Positions 42,406-51,275 are shown, numbered from the stretch's first letter. The stretch is 64,000 bases of DNA from Mycobacterium sp. E3251 (GCF_001666835.1 NZ_LZJF01000163.1:1-64000), one strand, 5' to 3'. A program made the numbers and translations. Notes: generated by a model not told the origin, from the sequence alone.

Positions 42406-43691
42406 TTCCCGGAAGACCTTGACGTGGTGACAGGCTCCCCTACGTCGTCGTCGCTCCGCTTCCGACTGAGGGCCCAGGCGGTAAGGCACACCACTATCCC
42501 CAGCGTCCCGTAGCCCAGCGCCGAAGGCCACCAGGGCGGGGCGGGTTGGGTCGGCTCCTCGTGCGGCCGCACGGCGAGCACCACCAGGAAGTTGCCGTCG
42601 TCGGTCGGCCCGGCGTGCGGCAACGACTGGGTCTTCGTCACCCTGATCTGGGCGCTGCTGCTGCTGGAGTCGTTGATCTCGCCCCAGGCCATAGTGGAGT
42701 CGTCGAGCAGGAAGGTCTGCTGACTGCCCCCGGGCTGGCTTTCGTCCCGGCCCACGACCGCCACCTGGGCGACCTCCACCGTCTGGGTGGCGGCGGGGAC
42801 AGCGACCAGGACAGTCTGGTACAGCTTCGGGGGGGCCGGCGGTTTGAAGTCCGGTGGCGGGGGGCCGTTGAAGCCGTCCGGCGGTACCGAGCCACCGCCA
42901 TAGAAGCTGCCCGCCGCCACCCAGCTGTCACCGACCGCGGTGAACGGGACCACGCCGACGGTCGCGGCGTCCAGCACGATGCGCGAACCGGGCGCCAGAT
43001 ACGCCTCGCGGTCGGCACCGTTGTAGGAGTAGCGGAAGACCATGCCCTCTTTGAGAGGGTTGAAGAGCGCCGGGCGGCGGTAGGCGTCGTCGTAGTCGAC
43101 GTAGTCCCAGTGGCGGGGGCGGACCAGCTTCTGATTGTCGACCTTGAGGACGTCGACGTTTTCCCGGTGGTTGCTGACGACATTCTGCACCCGCTGGTTG
43201 AAGTCGACCTGCTTCGGTGGCTTCGGGGGGTCGGCGGGATTGACCCGCGTCGCCGGTGCGGCCTTGGCCGCCGCGACCGCCTGCGGCGGAACGTCGAGCC
43301 CCCGCGGCGGGGCCACCACCGAGACGTTTCTCGACGCGTCGGGGCCCGGCGGGTTGATCGTGGCAACTGGGTTGGTGGGCGGCAGGTTTGGCGGGATGGC
43401 CGGCGGCGCATGCACCGGCTCCGGGCTCGGCGGCACGTACGGGGGAAGCTCGGGAACCTGCACCTGGGTCGGGGACGGCTGAGCCCGGCGCGGCGGCGCG
43501 TCCTGGGAGCACACGTTGGAGGTGTGATACTGCGCCACCAGATACTGACACCAATTGCAGCTGGTCGGGTTCGACCCGCCGCCGGCGCAGGGGGCCGCCT
43601 CTGCCGCCCCGATCGTGTTGGCCATCAACGAGATCGGCGCGAAGGCGATGGCGGCCGCAGCCGCGATTCCGAGTGCTTTAAGTAAGCTCAA
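42402..43691 (-). CDS. Proline-rich secreted, C-terminally membrane-anchored protein of unknown function
   Basis: A 429-residue protein. Signal peptide at residues 1-32 (ending GAAEAAP), four Cys soon after (APCAGGGSNPTSCNWC, NVCSQ), and a long Pro-rich stretch (about 65-165). A folded region follows (YRRPALFNPLKEGMVF to TKTQSLPHAGPT), then one C-terminal transmembrane helix (SALGYGTLGIVVCLTAWALS) with RKR after it. The TTG start overlaps the ybeY stop as TTGA, and its own stop overlaps the CBS gene start the same way. No known domain recognised; I recall no such gene here in M. tuberculosis. Confidence 0.72.
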   Translation of the reverse strand: MSLLKALGIAAAAAIAFAPISLMANTIGAAEAAPCAGGGSNPTSCNWCQYLVAQYHTSNVCSQDAPPRRAQPSPTQVQVPELPPYVPPSPEPVHAPPAIPPNLPPTNPVATINPPGPDASRNVSVVAPPRGLDVPPQAVAAAKAAPATRVNPADPPKPPKQVDFNQRVQNVVSNHRENVDVLKVDNQKLVRPRHWDYVDYDDAYRRPALFNPLKEGMVFRYSYNGADREAYLAPGSRIVLDAATVGVVPFTAVGDSWVAAGSFYGGGSVPPDGFNGPPPPDFKPPAPPKLYQTVLVAVPAATQTVEVAQVAVVGRDESQPGGSQQTFLLDDSTMAWGEINDSSSSSAQIRVTKTQSLPHAGPTDDGNFLVVLAVRPHEEPTQPAPPWWPSALGYGTLGIVVCLTAWALSRKRSDDDVGEPVTTSRSSGN

Positions 43692-44221
43692 TTGTCGAAA
43701 TACCTTGACTTGTCCAGCAACTGACGGTCCCGCTCCTGCTGGCGGTCCTCATGGTAGGCCTCGACTTGCTCGGCGACCCACTCTTCGAGCAACCGGTCCT
43801 GAAGGGTGAACATCTCTTTTTCCTCGTCCGGCTCGCCGTGGTCGTAGCCCAGCAGATGAAGCACGCCGTGGATGGTCAACAGTGCCAACTCGTGGCCGAG
43901 ACTGTGCCCCGCCGCGTCGGCCTGCCCGGCCGCGAATTCCGGGCACAGCACGATGTCACCCAGCATCGACGGACCCGGCTCCGGGGCGTCGGGCCGGCCA
44001 CCCGGCTCGAGCTCGTCCATCGGGAAACTCATCACGTCCGTCGGGCCGGGCAGGTCCATCCACCGCATGTGCAGGTCGGCCATGGCCGCGGTGTCCAACA
44101 GGACCATCGACAGCTCGGCCGCCGGGTTGACGTCCATCTTGGCGATGACAAACCGTGCGACGCTGATCAACTCCGTTTCGGAGACGTCAATGCCCGACTC
44201 GTTGGACACTTCGATGCTCAT
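43688..44221 (-). CDS. ybeY: Endoribonuclease YbeY (16S rRNA maturation)
   Basis: A 177-residue zinc metalloprotein. Signature HGVLHLLGYDHGEPDEE holds the three zinc His. PTDVMSFPMDE is the conserved substrate loop. It acts in rRNA processing and ribosome quality control. It overlaps downstream genes in a tightly packed operon with phoH upstream, as in most bacteria. Confidence 0.96.
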   Translation of the reverse strand: MSIEVSNESGIDVSETELISVARFVIAKMDVNPAAELSMVLLDTAAMADLHMRWMDLPGPTDVMSFPMDELEPGGRPDAPEPGPSMLGDIVLCPEFAAGQADAAGHSLGHELALLTIHGVLHLLGYDHGEPDEEKEMFTLQDRLLEEWVAEQVEAYHEDRQQERDRQLLDKSRYFDN

Positions 44222-44251
44222 GAGACGCCCATCAAACAGTCACAGCCCTCA

Positions 44252-45310
44252 TCACCGGCGCCCACGAGAGACCGACGCGCGCCGAGCCGCCCGGTTCATC
44301 GTCAGGCCCGGCTCTTCGAATCTGGCGTAGGCGTCGACAATTTCGGAGACCAGCCGGTGGCGTACCACGTCCACACTGGTCAGCTCCGCGATGTGGATGT
44401 CCTCGACGCTGTCCAGGATCTCGATCGCCGACCGCAGGCCCGACTTGGCGCCACCGGGAAGATCCACCTGGGTGATGTCGCCGGTGATGACCATTTTCGA
44501 TCCGAAGCCGAGCCGGGTGAGGAACATCTTCATCTGCTCGGCGGTGGTGTTCTGCGCCTCGTCGAGGACGATGAAGGCCGAATTCAGCGTGCGGCCACGC
44601 ATATACGCCAGCGGCGCGACCTCGATGACCCCGGCGGACATCAGCTTGGGGATCAGCTCGGGATCCATCATGTCGTACAGGGCGTCATACAGCGGCCGCA
44701 GATACGGGTCGATCTTCTCGCTGAGTGTGCCCGGTAAAAAGCCAAGGCGCTCACCGGCTTCCACCGCCGGCCGGGTCAGGATGATGCGGTTCACCTGTTT
44801 GGTCTGCAACGCGCTGACCGCCTTGGCCATCGCCAGGTACGTCTTGCCGGTGCCGGCCGGGCCGACCCCGAAGACGATGGTGTTGGCGTCGATCGCGTCG
44901 ACGTAGCGCTTCTGGTTGAGCGTCTTGGGCCGGATCGTCTTGCCGCGCCGCGACAGGATGTCCAGGGTGAGCACTTCGGCCGGCGACTCGTTGTCGGTGC
45001 CGGCCAGCATGGCGACGCTGTGGCGGACCACCTCCGGCGTCAACGGCTGACCGTTGGCGACGATCGCGACGAGTTCGGAGATCGCGCGCTCAGCCAGCGC
45101 GACGTCGGCGGGCTCGCCCGAGACGGTCACGGCATTGCCACGCACGTGCAGGTCGGCGTTCAGGCTGCGCTCCAGCGCGCGAAGGTTTTCGTCCGCCGAG
45201 CCCAACAAGCCGACGACGACATCGGGCGGAACATCGATGCTGCTGCGTACTTCGGCGTTGGCCTGGAGGCCTCCGGCTGCGTCAACAGCGCTGGTCTCGC
45301 GGGGCGTCAC
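44252..45310 (-). CDS. phoH: PhoH-like ATPase
   Basis: A 352-residue protein. An N-terminal KH-like region is followed by a PhoH ATPase: Walker A FGVGPAGTGKTYLAM, Walker B AFIVLDEAQNTT, and TGDITQVDLP. The family is tied to RNA metabolism with YbeY and Era. GTG start (MTPRETSAVDAAGG). Equivalent to M. tuberculosis phoH1. Confidence 0.95.
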   Translation of the reverse strand: MTPRETSAVDAAGGLQANAEVRSSIDVPPDVVVGLLGSADENLRALERSLNADLHVRGNAVTVSGEPADVALAERAISELVAIVANGQPLTPEVVRHSVAMLAGTDNESPAEVLTLDILSRRGKTIRPKTLNQKRYVDAIDANTIVFGVGPAGTGKTYLAMAKAVSALQTKQVNRIILTRPAVEAGERLGFLPGTLSEKIDPYLRPLYDALYDMMDPELIPKLMSAGVIEVAPLAYMRGRTLNSAFIVLDEAQNTTAEQMKMFLTRLGFGSKMVITGDITQVDLPGGAKSGLRSAIEILDSVEDIHIAELTSVDVVRHRLVSEIVDAYARFEEPGLTMNRAARRASVSRGRR

Positions 45311-45496
45311 GTGGCTCTCGATGCCTGCTTTCTCGGTTTGTCGGTGGTTTGCTCGGCTGCCTAAGTCTACGCCGGGGCCCCAGATTGGTCAGCCTTCAGC
45401 CGCGTATTCGCGGGGGGCGGATGATTGCCTCGCGACGGGCCCATCCGCACCGGTCCGCCCGGGACCAGCGACGACGCGGCACGATCGCGCTACGCC

Positions 45497-46258
45497 CTAC
45501 AGGGTGGAGGCGTGGTCCCACCGTGGGGTGAGCACGCCGAGCGCCCCCAGCGCCACCGCCGCGGCGGTCGACGTGCGCAGCACCTGGGGGCCTAGCCGCA
45601 CCGGCACCGCCCCCGCTTCGGTCAACGCGGCGATCTCGTCGGGCGCGATGCCGCCTTCGGGACCAACCACGACAAGCAGCGCGGTCGCGCGGGCGATATC
45701 GAGTTTGGTCAGCGGGTCGGTGGCCGACTCGTGCAGGGCCAGCGCCACGGCTCCTGCGGCCACGTCGTCGCGGATCCGCTCGGCCAGTCCCGCGGTGGAC
45801 AGCACGCCCTCGACGGGCGGGATGTGCGCCCGTCGGGATTGCCGGGCCGCCGAACGGGCGACGGCGCGCCACCGGCGCAGGCCCTTGTCCACGCGGGCAC
45901 CCTGCCAACTGGCCACGCACCGGGCCGCCTGCCAGGCGACGAAGGCGTCCGCCCCGGCTTCGGTGGCCAATTCGATGGCCAGCTCCGAGCGGTCCGACTT
46001 CGGCAGCGCCTGCACCACGGTGACCGGCGGTTGCCCCGCCGCGACGCTCCAGCGCTTCAGTACCCGGGCGCTCAACCCGTCGCGGCCGGCGTGCTCGACC
46101 TCGCAGTGCGCCAGGCCGCCGGAGCCGTCGCCGAGGACCAAGTGTTCGCCGGGTCGGATCCGCCGCACGGTGGCGGCGTGAAACCCCTCGTCGCCCTCGA
46201 GGACGGCCAGCGAGCCGGTATCGGGCAGCGCGTCGACGTAGAAGAGGGTCGCGACCAT
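45497..46258 (-). CDS. rsmE: 16S rRNA m3U1498 methyltransferase
   Basis: A 253-residue SPOUT-class methyltransferase. N-terminal PUA-like domain (FYVDALPDTGSLAVLEGDE, RRIRPGEHLVLGDG). The C-terminal trefoil knot shows VVVGPEGGIAPDEIAAL and LGPQVLRTSTAAAVALG, the SAM-binding elements. It methylates U1498 of 16S rRNA. It is 24 bases downstream of dnaJ2, probably the last gene of the hrcA-dnaJ2 operon. Confidence 0.95.
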   Translation of the reverse strand: MVATLFYVDALPDTGSLAVLEGDEGFHAATVRRIRPGEHLVLGDGSGGLAHCEVEHAGRDGLSARVLKRWSVAAGQPPVTVVQALPKSDRSELAIELATEAGADAFVAWQAARCVASWQGARVDKGLRRWRAVARSAARQSRRAHIPPVEGVLSTAGLAERIRDDVAAGAVALALHESATDPLTKLDIARATALLVVVGPEGGIAPDEIAALTEAGAVPVRLGPQVLRTSTAAAVALGALGVLTPRWDHASTL

Positions 46259-46282
46259 GTGCGCGCCTTTCCCAGATCGCAG

Positions 46283-47431
46283 CTAGCGGCCGGTGAAGGT
46301 TTCGCGCAGCCGGCTGAACAGGCCGCCGCCGGCGTGCGTCGAGCGGACCTCGGGCACGTCGCGGCTGCGCCTGGTCTTGAGCTCGCGCAGCAACTCGGTG
46401 TCGTGGTGGTCCAGCCGGCTGGGCACCACCACCTCGACGTGGACGTGCAGATCGCCCCGGGTGCCCGACCGCAGGTGCGGCATCCCGTGGCCGCGCAGCG
46501 TGATGACCGAATTCGGTTGCGTGCCAGGCGGAATGGTGACCTCGCTGATGCCGTCCAGAATGGCGTCGATGGTGATCGTGGCGCCCAGCGCCGCGTCGAC
46601 CATGGGCACCGACACCGTGCAGTGCAGGTCGTCACCCTCGCGCACGAAGACGTCGTGGGCCTGCTCATGGACCTCGACGTATAGGTCGCCGGCCGGCCCT
46701 CCCCCGGGCCCGACCTCGCCCTGGGCGGCCAGCCGCACCCGCATGCCGTCGCCGACCCCGGCGGGGATTTTCACGCTGATCTCTCGGCGGGCCCGCACCC
46801 GGCCGTCGCCCATGCACTGGTGGCAGGGATCGGGGATGACGACACCGACGCCGCGGCAGGTGGGGCATGGCCGCGAGGTCATCACCTGACCCAGCAGCGA
46901 GCGCTGCACCGTCTGGACCTCGCCGCGGCCGCCGCACGTGTCGCACGGGACCGGCACCGAGTCGCCGTTGGTGCCCTTGCCCTGGCAGCGGTCGCACAGC
47001 ACCGCGGTGTCGACGGTGACCTGCTTGGTCACACCGGTCGCGCACTCTTCGAGGTCGAGCCGCATGCGCAGCAGCGAGTCCGAGCCCGGCCGCACCCGGC
47101 CGATCGGACCGCGGGAGGTCGCGCCACCGCTGAAGCCGCCGCCGAAGAAGGCTTCGAACACGTCGCCGAGGCCCCCGAAGCCGCCGCCGAAGCCACCGCC
47201 CGCGGCGGCGGCGCCCTCCATCGGATCGCCACCGAGGTCGACGATGCGGCGCTTCTCAGGGTCGCTCAGCACCTCGTAGGCGACGCTGATCTCCTTGAAC
47301 TTCGCCTGCGCGGCCTCGTCCGGGTTGACATCGGGATGCAGCTCACGGGCCAACTTGCGGTACGCGCGCTTGATCTCCGCATCGCTGGCGTTTCTGCCCA
47401 CCCCGAGCAGCCCGTAATAGTCGCGTGCCAC
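46283..47431 (-). CDS. dnaJ2: Chaperone DnaJ (second copy type)
   Basis: A 382-residue co-chaperone. The J domain (residues 1-70) has the HPD motif in ELHPDVNPDEA. A Gly/Phe-rich segment follows (GGGFGGGFGGLGDVF). The zinc domain has four CxxCxGxG-type repeats (CDRCQGKG, CDTCGGRG, CPTCRGVG, CHQCMGDG), and then the C-terminal substrate domains. GTG start at 47431 (MARDYYGLLGVG). It lies after hrcA, as in M. tuberculosis. Confidence 0.96.
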   Translation of the reverse strand: MARDYYGLLGVGRNASDAEIKRAYRKLARELHPDVNPDEAAQAKFKEISVAYEVLSDPEKRRIVDLGGDPMEGAAAAGGGFGGGFGGLGDVFEAFFGGGFSGGATSRGPIGRVRPGSDSLLRMRLDLEECATGVTKQVTVDTAVLCDRCQGKGTNGDSVPVPCDTCGGRGEVQTVQRSLLGQVMTSRPCPTCRGVGVVIPDPCHQCMGDGRVRARREISVKIPAGVGDGMRVRLAAQGEVGPGGGPAGDLYVEVHEQAHDVFVREGDDLHCTVSVPMVDAALGATITIDAILDGISEVTIPPGTQPNSVITLRGHGMPHLRSGTRGDLHVHVEVVVPSRLDHHDTELLRELKTRRSRDVPEVRSTHAGGGLFSRLRETFTGR

Positions 47432-47498
47432 GCCTGACTCTCCTAAACCTGGTCCTTGTCCCGCGCCCACAAAGCTTGAGCATCCAGCGGGTGCGCGT

Positions 47499-48530
47499 TC
47501 ATCGAGCACCCAGGACTTCGCCGATATAAAGGGCAACCGCGGCGACGCTGGCGATAGTTCCCGGATAGTCCATCCGGGTGGGCCCCAGCACACCCATTCC
47601 GCCGAACACGGTGTCGGAGGTGCCGTAGGCGGTGGTCACCATCGAGGTGCCCGCCATTTGCTCGGCGGCCGTCTCATGGCCGATACGCACCGTCACCTTA
47701 CCGGCTTCCTGCTGGGCCGCCAGCAACCGCAGCACCACCACCTGCTCCTCGAGCGCCTCCAGGATTGAGCGCAGCGAGCCGCCGAAATCGGCGGCGTTGC
47801 GCGTCAGGTTGGCGGTGCCGCCCATCAGCAAGCGTTCTTCGGTGTGCTCCACCAACGACTCCAGCAACACCGTCGCCGAGCGGCCGACGGCGTCGCCCAG
47901 GCCGTCCGGGGCGCGCAGCTGTCCGGCCAGGTCCGCGACGGCGATCGACGCCGCCGAGAGCTTCTTGCCCACCAACGCCTGGCCGAGCATCTCCCGGAGC
48001 TGGGACAGCTGGTGATCGTCGATGACATCGCCCAGTTCGACGATCCGCTGGTCCACGCGACCGGTGTCGGTGATGACCACCATCAGCAGGCGGGCCGGCG
48101 TCAGTGCGATCACTTCCAGATGACGCACGGTGGACGACGTCAGCGTCGGGTACTGCACCACGGCCACCTGACGGGTGAGCTGGGCCAGTAGGCGCACCGC
48201 CCGGCGCAGCACGTCGTCGAGGTCGACACCGGACTCCAGGAAGCTCAGGATCGCGCTGCGCTCGGCCGAGGAGAGCGGCTTGACGTCGTGCAGCCGGTCG
48301 ACGAACTCCCGGTAGCCCTTCTCCGTGGGCACCCGTCCGGAGCTGGTGTGCGGCTGGGTGATGTAGCCCTCGGCCTCGAGCACCGCCATGTCGTTGCGGA
48401 CGGTCGCGGACGAGACGCCCAAGTTGTGACGCTCCACCAGGCTCTTGGAACCGATGGGTTCCTTGGTGGCAACGAAATCGGCGACGATGGCACGCAGCAC
48501 CTCGAAGCGACGATCGTCGGCACTTCCCAC
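47499..48530 (-). CDS. hrcA: Heat-inducible transcription repressor HrcA
   Basis: A 343-residue repressor. Winged-helix N-terminus (RFEVLRAIVADFVATKEPIG, SSATVRNDMAVLEAEGYI, QPHTSSGRVPTEKGYREFVD) followed by the HrcA inducer-binding domain. It represses groE-type genes through CIRCE elements and is aided by GroEL. First gene of the hrcA-dnaJ2-rsmE operon. Confidence 0.96.
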   Translation of the reverse strand: MGSADDRRFEVLRAIVADFVATKEPIGSKSLVERHNLGVSSATVRNDMAVLEAEGYITQPHTSSGRVPTEKGYREFVDRLHDVKPLSSAERSAILSFLESGVDLDDVLRRAVRLLAQLTRQVAVVQYPTLTSSTVRHLEVIALTPARLLMVVITDTGRVDQRIVELGDVIDDHQLSQLREMLGQALVGKKLSAASIAVADLAGQLRAPDGLGDAVGRSATVLLESLVEHTEERLLMGGTANLTRNAADFGGSLRSILEALEEQVVVLRLLAAQQEAGKVTVRIGHETAAEQMAGTSMVTTAYGTSDTVFGGMGVLGPTRMDYPGTIASVAAVALYIGEVLGAR

Positions 48531-48568
48531 TCGTTGTCACCTCCCTGCGCCGCGCTGACCCGGGTTCA

Positions 48569-48593
48569 TTTTACGGGTCGCAAGCCGTGCTAA
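48569..48593 (-). promoter_or_regulatory. Candidate hrcA promoter with a CIRCE-like half site
   Basis: On the minus strand TAAAAT (complement of 48569-48574) is a good -10 about 35 bases before the hrcA start. TTAGCAC (complement of 48587-48593) matches one half of CIRCE (TTAGCACTC-N9-GAGTGCTAA), but the second half is absent. It may be a weak HrcA autoregulatory site or chance. Confidence 0.3.
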
Positions 48594-48702
48594 CCGTTAC
48601 AGCGGCCGGTTGCCGCGGCGGGGGCGGCGGCACTCGGCGCCGGCAGGCGGAATTGCGGTGGCCTCGAGGCTGTAGGCACGTCTTCCGGTTAGCCTGTCCA
48701 GC

Positions 48703-48747
48703 ATGAACCGGTCGCGGCACAGGCCGTCGGGAAAGATCCGGCGATGA
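48703..48747 (+). CDS. 14-codon leaderless mini-ORF coupled to the Rv2375-like gene
   Basis: The frame MNRSRHRPSGKIRR starts seven bases after TAGCCT (48690-48695), so it is probably leaderless. Its TGA overlaps the next gene's ATG as ATGA. The downstream gene has no good ribosome site of its own, so reinitiation from this mini-ORF may drive it. The peptide is very basic (7 Arg/Lys of 14). Confidence 0.4.
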   Translation: MNRSRHRPSGKIRR

Positions 48748-49058
48748 TCTTCAAGGGCGTGCGCGAGGGCAAGCCGTATCCGGAGCACGGGCTGTCCTAC
48801 CGCGACTGGGCCCAGATTCCGCCGCAGCAGATCCGCCTCGACGAACTGGTCACGACGACCACGGTGCTGGCGCTGGACCGCCTGCTGTCGGAGGATTCCA
48901 CCTTCTACGGCGACCTCTTCCCGCACGCCGTGCGGTGGAAGGGCGTCACCTATCTCGAGGACGGCCTGCACCGCGCGGTCCGGGCGGCGCTGCGGAACCG
49001 CACCGTGCTGCACGCCCGGGTGTTCGACATGGACCGGGCGCCGGGTCCGCCCAACTAG
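48744..49058 (+). CDS. Conserved protein of the Rv2375 type
   Basis: A 104-residue protein closely like M. tuberculosis Rv2375: MIFKGVREGKPYPEHGLSYR at the start, then RLDELVTTTTVLALDRLL, a central LFPHAVRWKGVTYLEDGLHR, and VRAALRNRTVLHARVFDMD. The pattern suggests a ParB/Srx-like small fold, but the function is unknown. It is divergent from hrcA as in M. tuberculosis. Confidence 0.82.
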   Translation: MIFKGVREGKPYPEHGLSYRDWAQIPPQQIRLDELVTTTTVLALDRLLSEDSTFYGDLFPHAVRWKGVTYLEDGLHRAVRAALRNRTVLHARVFDMDRAPGPPN

Positions 49059-49137
49059 GGCGGTCACGTTTGCGCCGCGCCGGGTGTCGACTTAGTGAGG
49101 ACGTTGGTTCACACCGCAACTTGCTAGGAGGATCGCC

Positions 49138-49731
49138 ATGTCCCGGTTGCCAGGGGTCTCAGACCGCGACGCCGGCCTGGGCGCCAAGATCGCCTTCTTC
49201 TTCACCAAGCGCAAACTCGCGCAGATGACCGGCCTGGAAACGGCCGGGATGCTGGAACCGCTGCGAATGTATGCGCACATCCCCCGGCTGCTCAACGCCT
49301 ACGGCAAGCTCGAGCAGGCCGAGTCGAAACTGGACATCCTCAGCCCCCGCCACCGCGCGCTCGCCGAGCTCAAGTCGGCGACGACGGTGCGCTGCGAATA
49401 CTGCATCGACCTCGGTTCACAGATCGCCCGCCAGTGGGGCATCACCGACGAGGAACTGCTCGCCCTCGCGGACTATCGCAACGCTTCGTGCTTCTCCGCG
49501 GTCGACAAGCTGATCCTCGAGTACGCGACCGCGATCAGCCGGACGCCCGTGGAGGTGAGCGATGAGCTTTTCGATGCGCTGCGCACGCATTTCGATACGG
49601 CCCAACTCGTCGGCCTCACCCACGTGATCACGCTGGGCAATCTGCGCGCCCGCTTCAACCTGGCGCTTGGGATCGGCTCGTCGGGCTTCTCCGGCAACCG
49701 GGTCTGCGCCCTGCCCGAAGCACGTACGTGA
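49138..49731 (+). CDS. Carboxymuconolactone decarboxylase/AhpD-family protein
   Basis: A 197-residue all-alpha CMD-domain protein. The redox pair CEYC is at about residues 86-89 (VRCEYCIDLGSQIA), typical of AhpD-like peroxidase partners. AGGAGG precedes the ATG ideally. The stop overlaps the sigma factor start as GTGA, so the two are co-translated. CMD proteins are the common partner genes of ECF41 sigma factors, which probably control this operon. Confidence 0.88.
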   Translation: MSRLPGVSDRDAGLGAKIAFFFTKRKLAQMTGLETAGMLEPLRMYAHIPRLLNAYGKLEQAESKLDILSPRHRALAELKSATTVRCEYCIDLGSQIARQWGITDEELLALADYRNASCFSAVDKLILEYATAISRTPVEVSDELFDALRTHFDTAQLVGLTHVITLGNLRARFNLALGIGSSGFSGNRVCALPEART

Positions 49732-50603
49732 CCGTCGATGCGTCGGTGACGGCCCGTTTCGAGGCGGCGAGGCCGCAGCTCGGCGCCATCGCCTACCGCA
49801 TGCTGGGCTCGATCGACGACGCCCAGGACGCTGTGCAGGAAGCGTGGCTCCGGCTGAGCGGCCGGGGCGCCGAAGGCGCTGACGAAATAGCCAACCTGGA
49901 CGCCTGGCTCACCACGGTGGTGGCCCGCATCTGTTTGAACATGCTCCGCGACCGCCGGACGCGCGGCCTGAGCGTGGCCGTGCCGGACCCGATCGTGGAA
50001 GCCGACGGCGAATTCGACCCCGAACACCGCGCGATGCTGGCCGACGCGGTCGGACTGGCGTTGTTCGTGGTGCTGGATACCTTGCCGCCGGAGCAGCGCC
50101 TGGCATTCGTGCTGCACGACGCCTTCGCCGTGCCGTTCGACCAGATCGCACCCCTCGTCGGCCGGACGCCGGAGGCCACCCGCAAGCTGGCCAGCCGGGC
50201 ACGCCGGCGCATCGAAGAGGCCGATCCTGACCCCGACGGCGACGCGGCCGCCCATCGGGAGGCCGTCGACGCCTTCTTTGCGGCTGGCCGCAGCGGCGAT
50301 TTCGACCGGCTGGTGGCCGTGCTGCACCCGGACGTGGTGCTGCGCGGCGACTTCGGCCACGGCACCCCCGGCTTCCGCGCCGAGGGTGCCGCCGCCGTGG
50401 CACGGTTGGCCCGCGGCTACGCGGGTCCGGACCGCGAGGTGCGAGCCGCGACCGTCAACGGCGCCCCCGGCGCGGTCATCTTCGTCTCCGGGCGGGCGGC
50501 GGCCATCATGGGATTCGTGGTGCGCGGCGGCCTGGTGGTCTCAATCGACGTGCTGGCCGACCCCGCACGCGTCGCCAAATGCGCGCGGGGCGCAGATCAC
50601 TGA
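49728..50603 (+). CDS. ECF sigma factor with SnoaL-like C-terminal domain (ECF41/SigJ type)
   Basis: A 291-residue protein. Sigma region 2 (residues 8-75; AYRMLGSIDDAQDAVQEAWL) and region 4 (about 105-160; LDTLPPEQRLAFVLHDAFAV, TPEATRKLASRARRRI) are followed by a SnoaL/NTF2-like domain (175-285; AVDAFFAAGRSGDFDRLVAV). In ECF41 sigmas this domain replaces an anti-sigma factor and tunes activity. GTG start overlaps the CMD gene. The pair is inserted between the Rv2375-like gene and cfp2. Confidence 0.9.
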   Translation: MTVDASVTARFEAARPQLGAIAYRMLGSIDDAQDAVQEAWLRLSGRGAEGADEIANLDAWLTTVVARICLNMLRDRRTRGLSVAVPDPIVEADGEFDPEHRAMLADAVGLALFVVLDTLPPEQRLAFVLHDAFAVPFDQIAPLVGRTPEATRKLASRARRRIEEADPDPDGDAAAHREAVDAFFAAGRSGDFDRLVAVLHPDVVLRGDFGHGTPGFRAEGAAAVARLARGYAGPDREVRAATVNGAPGAVIFVSGRAAAIMGFVVRGGLVVSIDVLADPARVAKCARGADH

Positions 50604-51100
50604 CCGGCGGCCTGCAGCAACTCCATCGCCGACGCCCTCGACAGCACCCAGCCGCCCTGGTTGACGAACGTGATGTTCTGGGTTACCGGCGACGTCAGCT
50701 TCGGACCGGAGACCGCGACGTCAGCGGTGGCCGAACCGGCCGCGGCCGGCTGGATGTTGGTGACATTGAACGACAGGGGCAGGTCGCCGTTCTTGGCCGC
50801 CTTCTGCAGCTTCTTGTCGGCGACGTGCGCCTCGATACCGCTGATGCCGCCTTGCACCAGGTTGCTCTTGCTGGAGAAGGAGACGCTCGGGTCGGCCAGG
50901 CTGTTCAGCACGCCGGTCAGCTGGTCGGCGGTCGGGACGTCGGCGGCCGCGACCGGAGCCGGGTCCTGCGGCAGAGGCGCGCCGACCGCGGCCAGCTGCA
51001 CCTGATCCACTGGCGCCGCGACCGAGGCCAGGCCCGCGGCCGCACCCCCGATGGCGGCGAAGGCTGCCACGCTGGTGGCGAGCAACTTAACGGTTTTCAT
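50597..51100 (-). CDS. cfp2: Low-molecular-weight secreted antigen Cfp2 (MTB12 type)
   Basis: A 167-residue protein, the same length as M. tuberculosis Rv2376c. Signal peptide at about 1-30 (MKTVKLLATSVAAFAAIGGA), then a mature domain with PTADQLTGVLNSLADPSVSF, ITFVNQGGWVLSRASAMELL. It is a major culture-filtrate antigen; the fold is SnoaL/NTF2-like by pattern and the role unknown. It lies upstream of mbtH as in M. tuberculosis, but here a second copy intervenes. Confidence 0.93.
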   Translation of the reverse strand: MKTVKLLATSVAAFAAIGGAAAGLASVAAPVDQVQLAAVGAPLPQDPAPVAAADVPTADQLTGVLNSLADPSVSFSSKSNLVQGGISGIEAHVADKKLQKAAKNGDLPLSFNVTNIQPAAAGSATADVAVSGPKLTSPVTQNITFVNQGGWVLSRASAMELLQAAGQ

Positions 51101-51275
51101 GGTTCCCCCTTCGACGGGCACGAAATTCGACGGATCCACACATCTGGCGTGGTGTCAGCGCGCCTGCTACTCCTGTTGTTTCGCGACTCGGCACGGCTAC
51201 GTTACGACCAGGCCATATGAAGACAACATGCACAACCTGTGCGCAGGCTGTGTGGCCGCCCAGAATTCTAGCCGC

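Noticed and set aside
40126..42513. A 795-codon open frame on the plus strand opposite era and the CBS gene
   Set aside because: It is His/Arg/Asp-rich with no domain, fully antisense to two well-recognised genes, and typical of a high-GC shadow frame.
48560..48595. CIRCE element upstream of hrcA
   Set aside because: Only the TTAGCAC half is present and no GAGTGCTAA partner follows at the right distance.
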